A DNA stretch of 64,000 bases from Diospyros lotus. Its lineage: Eukaryota; Streptophyta; Magnoliopsida; Ericales; Ebenaceae. Both the position numbers and the translations under genes were made by a program. Positions 60,885 through 64,000 of the stretch are shown in pieces. The stretch covers positions 23,976,339-24,040,338 of the forward strand of contig NC_068341.1 of the NCBI RefSeq assembly GCF_014633365.1, written 5' to 3'. Every line of letters starts with the position of its first letter. Position 1 is the first letter of the stretch. A model generated the notes under the pieces. It was given only the letters and a program-made list of their open reading frames with translations. It did not search any database and had not been told where the DNA came from.

Positions 60885-62522
60885 TGATGAGGAGTTAATT
60901 TTTCTAAATCTTAATGAATTATATCACTATTTTTTATCTTATATTAATGTTTAATTTGAATAATTATGCACATTATGTACTATTGTCAGGATGATATGAA
61001 GAAATTGACATTTGCCAAGTAATTGAAGATGTTAAAGAGTCAATCGGATGGCCAACGTTACTACTCAAAATCTAGTGTAATTGGGTCAACTATTAAATGA
61101 AGTCCAACCAAAGAAGGCCCAAACATTTTAATTCCAAGGAAGGCCCAAGCATTTTAATTCCAGGGAAGGCCCAAATCTAACATAAAGAAGACTCAAAACC
61201 CAACTTGTAAAAAATTAATTTTTTATTTTTATTTTTAAATATTTGTTTTATGAGTGCTTCTTTAGGTGTGTCTTTTAACTAAAATCCATTTAACTTTAGG
61301 TGTGTGAGTGCCCATTAGATATAATTATGTCTAGTTGTATAATTGAAATTGTGTGGTTTGTATTGCATCTTGTGGGCTATAAATAGTTCACTTGGTTGCA
61401 CTTGTAAGGGTGATTATTATTCTTGAATCAAAGCTTAGTTATTTTCTTAGAGTTTCTCTTTGAGAATTACTCTTGTTCTCTCTCTCTTTTTTTTTTCTCT
61501 TGTCTTCTCTTGTGATCTTACTTATTTTCTTTCTTCTCTTGAATTCTCATGTTATTTATTGTTACTTTATTATCTACGGCCTAAATGGCCGGTTAATTTC
61601 TGCCTTTAAATTCCTGCAATTTTAATTCATGTCTTTTTATTTTCCACCGCCTAAATGGCCGGTTAATTTTTGCTGTTTTAATTCCTGTTATTTAAATTCT
61701 ATCATTTAAATTACGCCATTTAAATTCCTGTCAATTAACTTTTAAATGAAGATGAGTAGCTAAATCCAATCTTGGGTTAAGGCAAGGCCAGTGTCCAATG
61801 CCAATGATTCCCCAAGAAAGCTGTGCTTTAAATGAGTGGCATTAATTTAAATTTCACTATGAGTGTGTATTAATTATTAAGAAATCACTAGGTTTGGATT
61901 GAAGCGTAAGTCTAACTTAGAGCTTTCATGCCACGTATGGGAGTTACTAGAACTAGAAACGCTATCATACCCAAACTCGGATGATTAATTTAGTTATTTT
62001 GTGTATTAATTGCAATTAGATTTATAGTAGTTGCTTAAACTAGAATCCCGCATATCATGTATGGGGATTGCTTAAACTAGAACTATCATTATCTCTAATA
62101 GCATTTAATAGCATACCTTCATATCTGAAATTAAATTAATGTTGCTAATTTTTTCTGTTAAAAATTGGGGATCAGCGGGTTGGTGCTGAAATTGTCTTAA
62201 CTCAAGTGTTATCCAATTCTATATTCTCACATTTAGTATTTATTTTAATTTCTGTTTTGTTTTATTTCCTAGCATCCGCTATTTGAAAATCCACAAAAAA
62301 AAAATCGTGTTGCCAATTCATTCAGATGTGTGTGAGTGAGATTCTTTTTCTTTTTCCATAAATAAATCTTTCAGTGGACGACCTGGACTTATCTAGAAAA
62401 CAAATTAAATTTGGACTACAACTGCACTCAAACACTGGCGAGTATAAACTTCTCACCAAAATAAAAAAAAAAATGTAATATAAATTTTGTTGTGTTTTAA
62501 TTGCAGGGTGAGAGTGCAACCA
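60885..62522 (+). repeat. 3' LTR of the LARD-like element
   Basis: Aligns with 34959-36610. It has a tandem duplication of a ~29-bp 'aaggcccaa.cattttaattcca' unit (about 61114-61170) that is single in the 5' LTR, and only one copy of the unit doubled there. Confidence 0.87.
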
Positions 62523-62527
62523 GCTGG

Positions 62528-64000
62528 TGTTGGGGATTTGTTAATTAATGTTCAATGTGTGATCTCTTTTCTATTTGTGTATAGAGACAAGTGATTGTTG
62601 GATAAAATCTGTTAACCTTCGGCATGAGGTGAACATCCTATGCTGGTGGCTAATTGGTGAAACCCCTAGCTAGGGTATGAATGATTAGAAATGAGTTTTC
62701 AATGTGTCATCTTGGCCACACCAGATTAGACCTTAGCATAGTTATAGAGTCTAGTAAGCTTAATCAATCCATGACTTTCACTCAATTTAATGTTAGTTAA
62801 TGGAAGGATTGTATTACACGGTAATTGTTAGCCAAAATAGGGTCACATGAAGTATAACTTCATTGCCTTATAGGATCATCTTCATATGATGCTAGATGTC
62901 ACTCTAGTCGACCTTTTGAGATATTTTGAGAACATAGAGAGATTCTCAAATAGATTGAAGAGTTTGATTGATGCTAAAAGGGTTTGATGTTTCCTGATTG
63001 TTATTTACCTATGGACCTAGAAGGTCACACACAAGGAAACAAAGCACTGAATTACTGATGCTTAGCTAGCATTGTGTTCTTGACCATCATTAAGAGATAA
63101 TGAGGTTAAACATTGTTAAAAGTGAACAAAAAAATCAAATTGTTGTTAAGAGTTAACAAAGGGTCAAGGTGCCATTAAGAGTTAACATAGATGCCATTAA
63201 GGAGTTGACAAGGTCTAAGTTCTATTAAGAATTAATGGAAGTCCTGTTCAGAGCTAATAGTAGGCCTAAGCATAATCAGCTAGAAGTTTCAATGGGAGAG
63301 ACAAAACTATCGATCAGTTCTTCAAATTGGTTAACTAGTCGGATGTTTTGAGAAAATTGTCAATTGGCCTTTAGAAACAATCAACAATTTTTTTTAGAAA
63401 TGAAGACATTCTTCCATCTTTTCTATCATGGGAGCATTTAATGCTCTAAGACCTTCATTAAATTCACTAAAAAGTGCAATTAATGAAGAGAGAATGAAAG
63501 AAGAGTAAAAAAGGAAAGGAGAATGGTTCTCCATGGTTCTATCTTCTTTTTCTTGCTCCAATATTTTCTTCTTGCTCCAGTAGCTTTTTCTTCTTATTGT
63601 TTCCTTCTTCTTTCTTCTTGACCCTTGCTCATGAGATAAACAAATCTTTTTGAAAGAAACCTATAGAAAATTTTGTATCACCTTTCTCTTAGTCTCATCT
63701 AGCACAAGTGATCAGCAAAGGGTTTTAGTAAGCTCTTGGAGTGGACTATCTTAATCCTCTACATCTGTGGAGAAGGCTTGGTCATCCAAGGTAAAAACAT
63801 GTAAAAATCTAATTACGAAGGAGGTACAAGCTATTTGTAAAAGAACTCTAAAGGGTTCGGAACTGCATATGAAAGGGACATAACCAACAACAACTTCTTC
63901 TCCATTAGGTAATCGTTACCATTTGGTTTTCATTTTCATGAATGAAAAAATATACACATGGATGAAACATCTGAGTTTGCAAGAGATTTTTGTTTCATAT
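62528..64000. other. Unrecognised sequence to the window end
   Basis: No ORF with a family signature and no terminal repeats. A degenerate array of 'ccattaagagttaaca' motifs occupies about 63087-63255. The leader-like end (63540-63790) suggests another LTR or leader, but this is a guess. Confidence 0.3.

Larger units (their letters stand above)
34959..62522 (+). mobile_element. Large LTR element lacking gag/pol (LARD-like), host of the nested Tekay elements
   Basis: Two LTRs (34959-36610, 60885-62522) in direct orientation begin TGATGAGGA and end GAGTGCAACCA. The flanks are GCTGA (34954-34958) and GCTGG (62523-62527), a duplication with one mismatch. A tRNA-Asp-like primer site (36616-36634) follows the first LTR, and a polypurine tract (60871-60884, 'taagttggggggta') precedes the second. 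Without the nested element its interior is only about 3.9 kb (36611-39150 and 59555-60884), with no recognisable gag, protease, RT or integrase. That makes it non-autonomous. One unrecognised ORF lies at 37355-37822. Confidence 0.78.

Overview
This 64 kb window is repeat-dense nuclear DNA of a flowering plant, probably heterochromatin. I see no intact host gene, rRNA or tRNA gene. The evidence for a plant is the set of transposon families: Tekay-type Ty3/gypsy chromoviruses with a C-terminal chromodomain and an initiator-Met tRNA primer site, gypsy relics with tRNA-Asp and tRNA-Lys primer sites, SIRE-like and other copia LTRs, CACTA elements with 3-bp target duplications, a BED/DUF659 hAT transposase, and a PIF/Harbinger DDE transposase. 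Most boundaries below come from matching target-site duplications (TSDs) read on both flanks.

Region 1 (1-10.4 kb): a minus-strand Harbinger transposase pseudogene is split in two (1-60 and 9329-10356) by a minus-strand gypsy relic (61-9328, TSD GTTTC). A solo Tekay-like LTR (416-2984, TSD TTTGG) sits inside that relic. Region 2 (10.4-15.5 kb): a non-autonomous CACTA element (11335-12606), a gypsy primer-site and gag relic carrying a hAT MITE (13782-14064), and a copia-like solo LTR (14309-15083). Region 3 (15.5-28.9 kb): one degraded hAT element (about 15513-28941). It has been hit by two CACTA elements (16181-19114, 20603-22076) and two solo LTRs (22977-25080, 25412-28367). Removing these leaves about 3.9 kb, a normal hAT size. 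Region 4 (28.9-35 kb): a SIRE-like LTR sequence with CTCGA-motif arrays, plus solo LTRs at 30264-32034 and 32765-34824.

Region 5 (35-62.5 kb) is a nest. A large LTR element without recognisable gag or pol (34959-62522, tRNA-Asp-type primer site) contains a minus-strand Tekay-like element (39151-59549, TSD CATGT). That element contains a copia solo LTR (43554-45246, TSD AACCT) and the best-preserved element of the window, a plus-strand Tekay chromovirus (45909-56093, TSD ACCAC). The chromovirus has a separate ORF upstream of gag. It is followed by a single-frame gag-protease-RT-RNase H-integrase-chromodomain reading frame with nine in-frame stops and no frameshift. Region 6 (62.5-64 kb) holds nothing I recognise beyond a short degenerate motif array.

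The most interesting observations are these. The accessory ORF carries a textbook-looking SUMO-interaction motif in an acidic tail. A 75-bp segment beside the TATA box is inverted between the two LTRs of the same chromovirus. The stop codons in gag-pol fit decay of methylated CG/CHG cytosines. Unrelated LTRs carry arrays of short TCGA-centred motifs. The CACTA elements are built of GCGGCGG hairpins and share a tRNA-like module.
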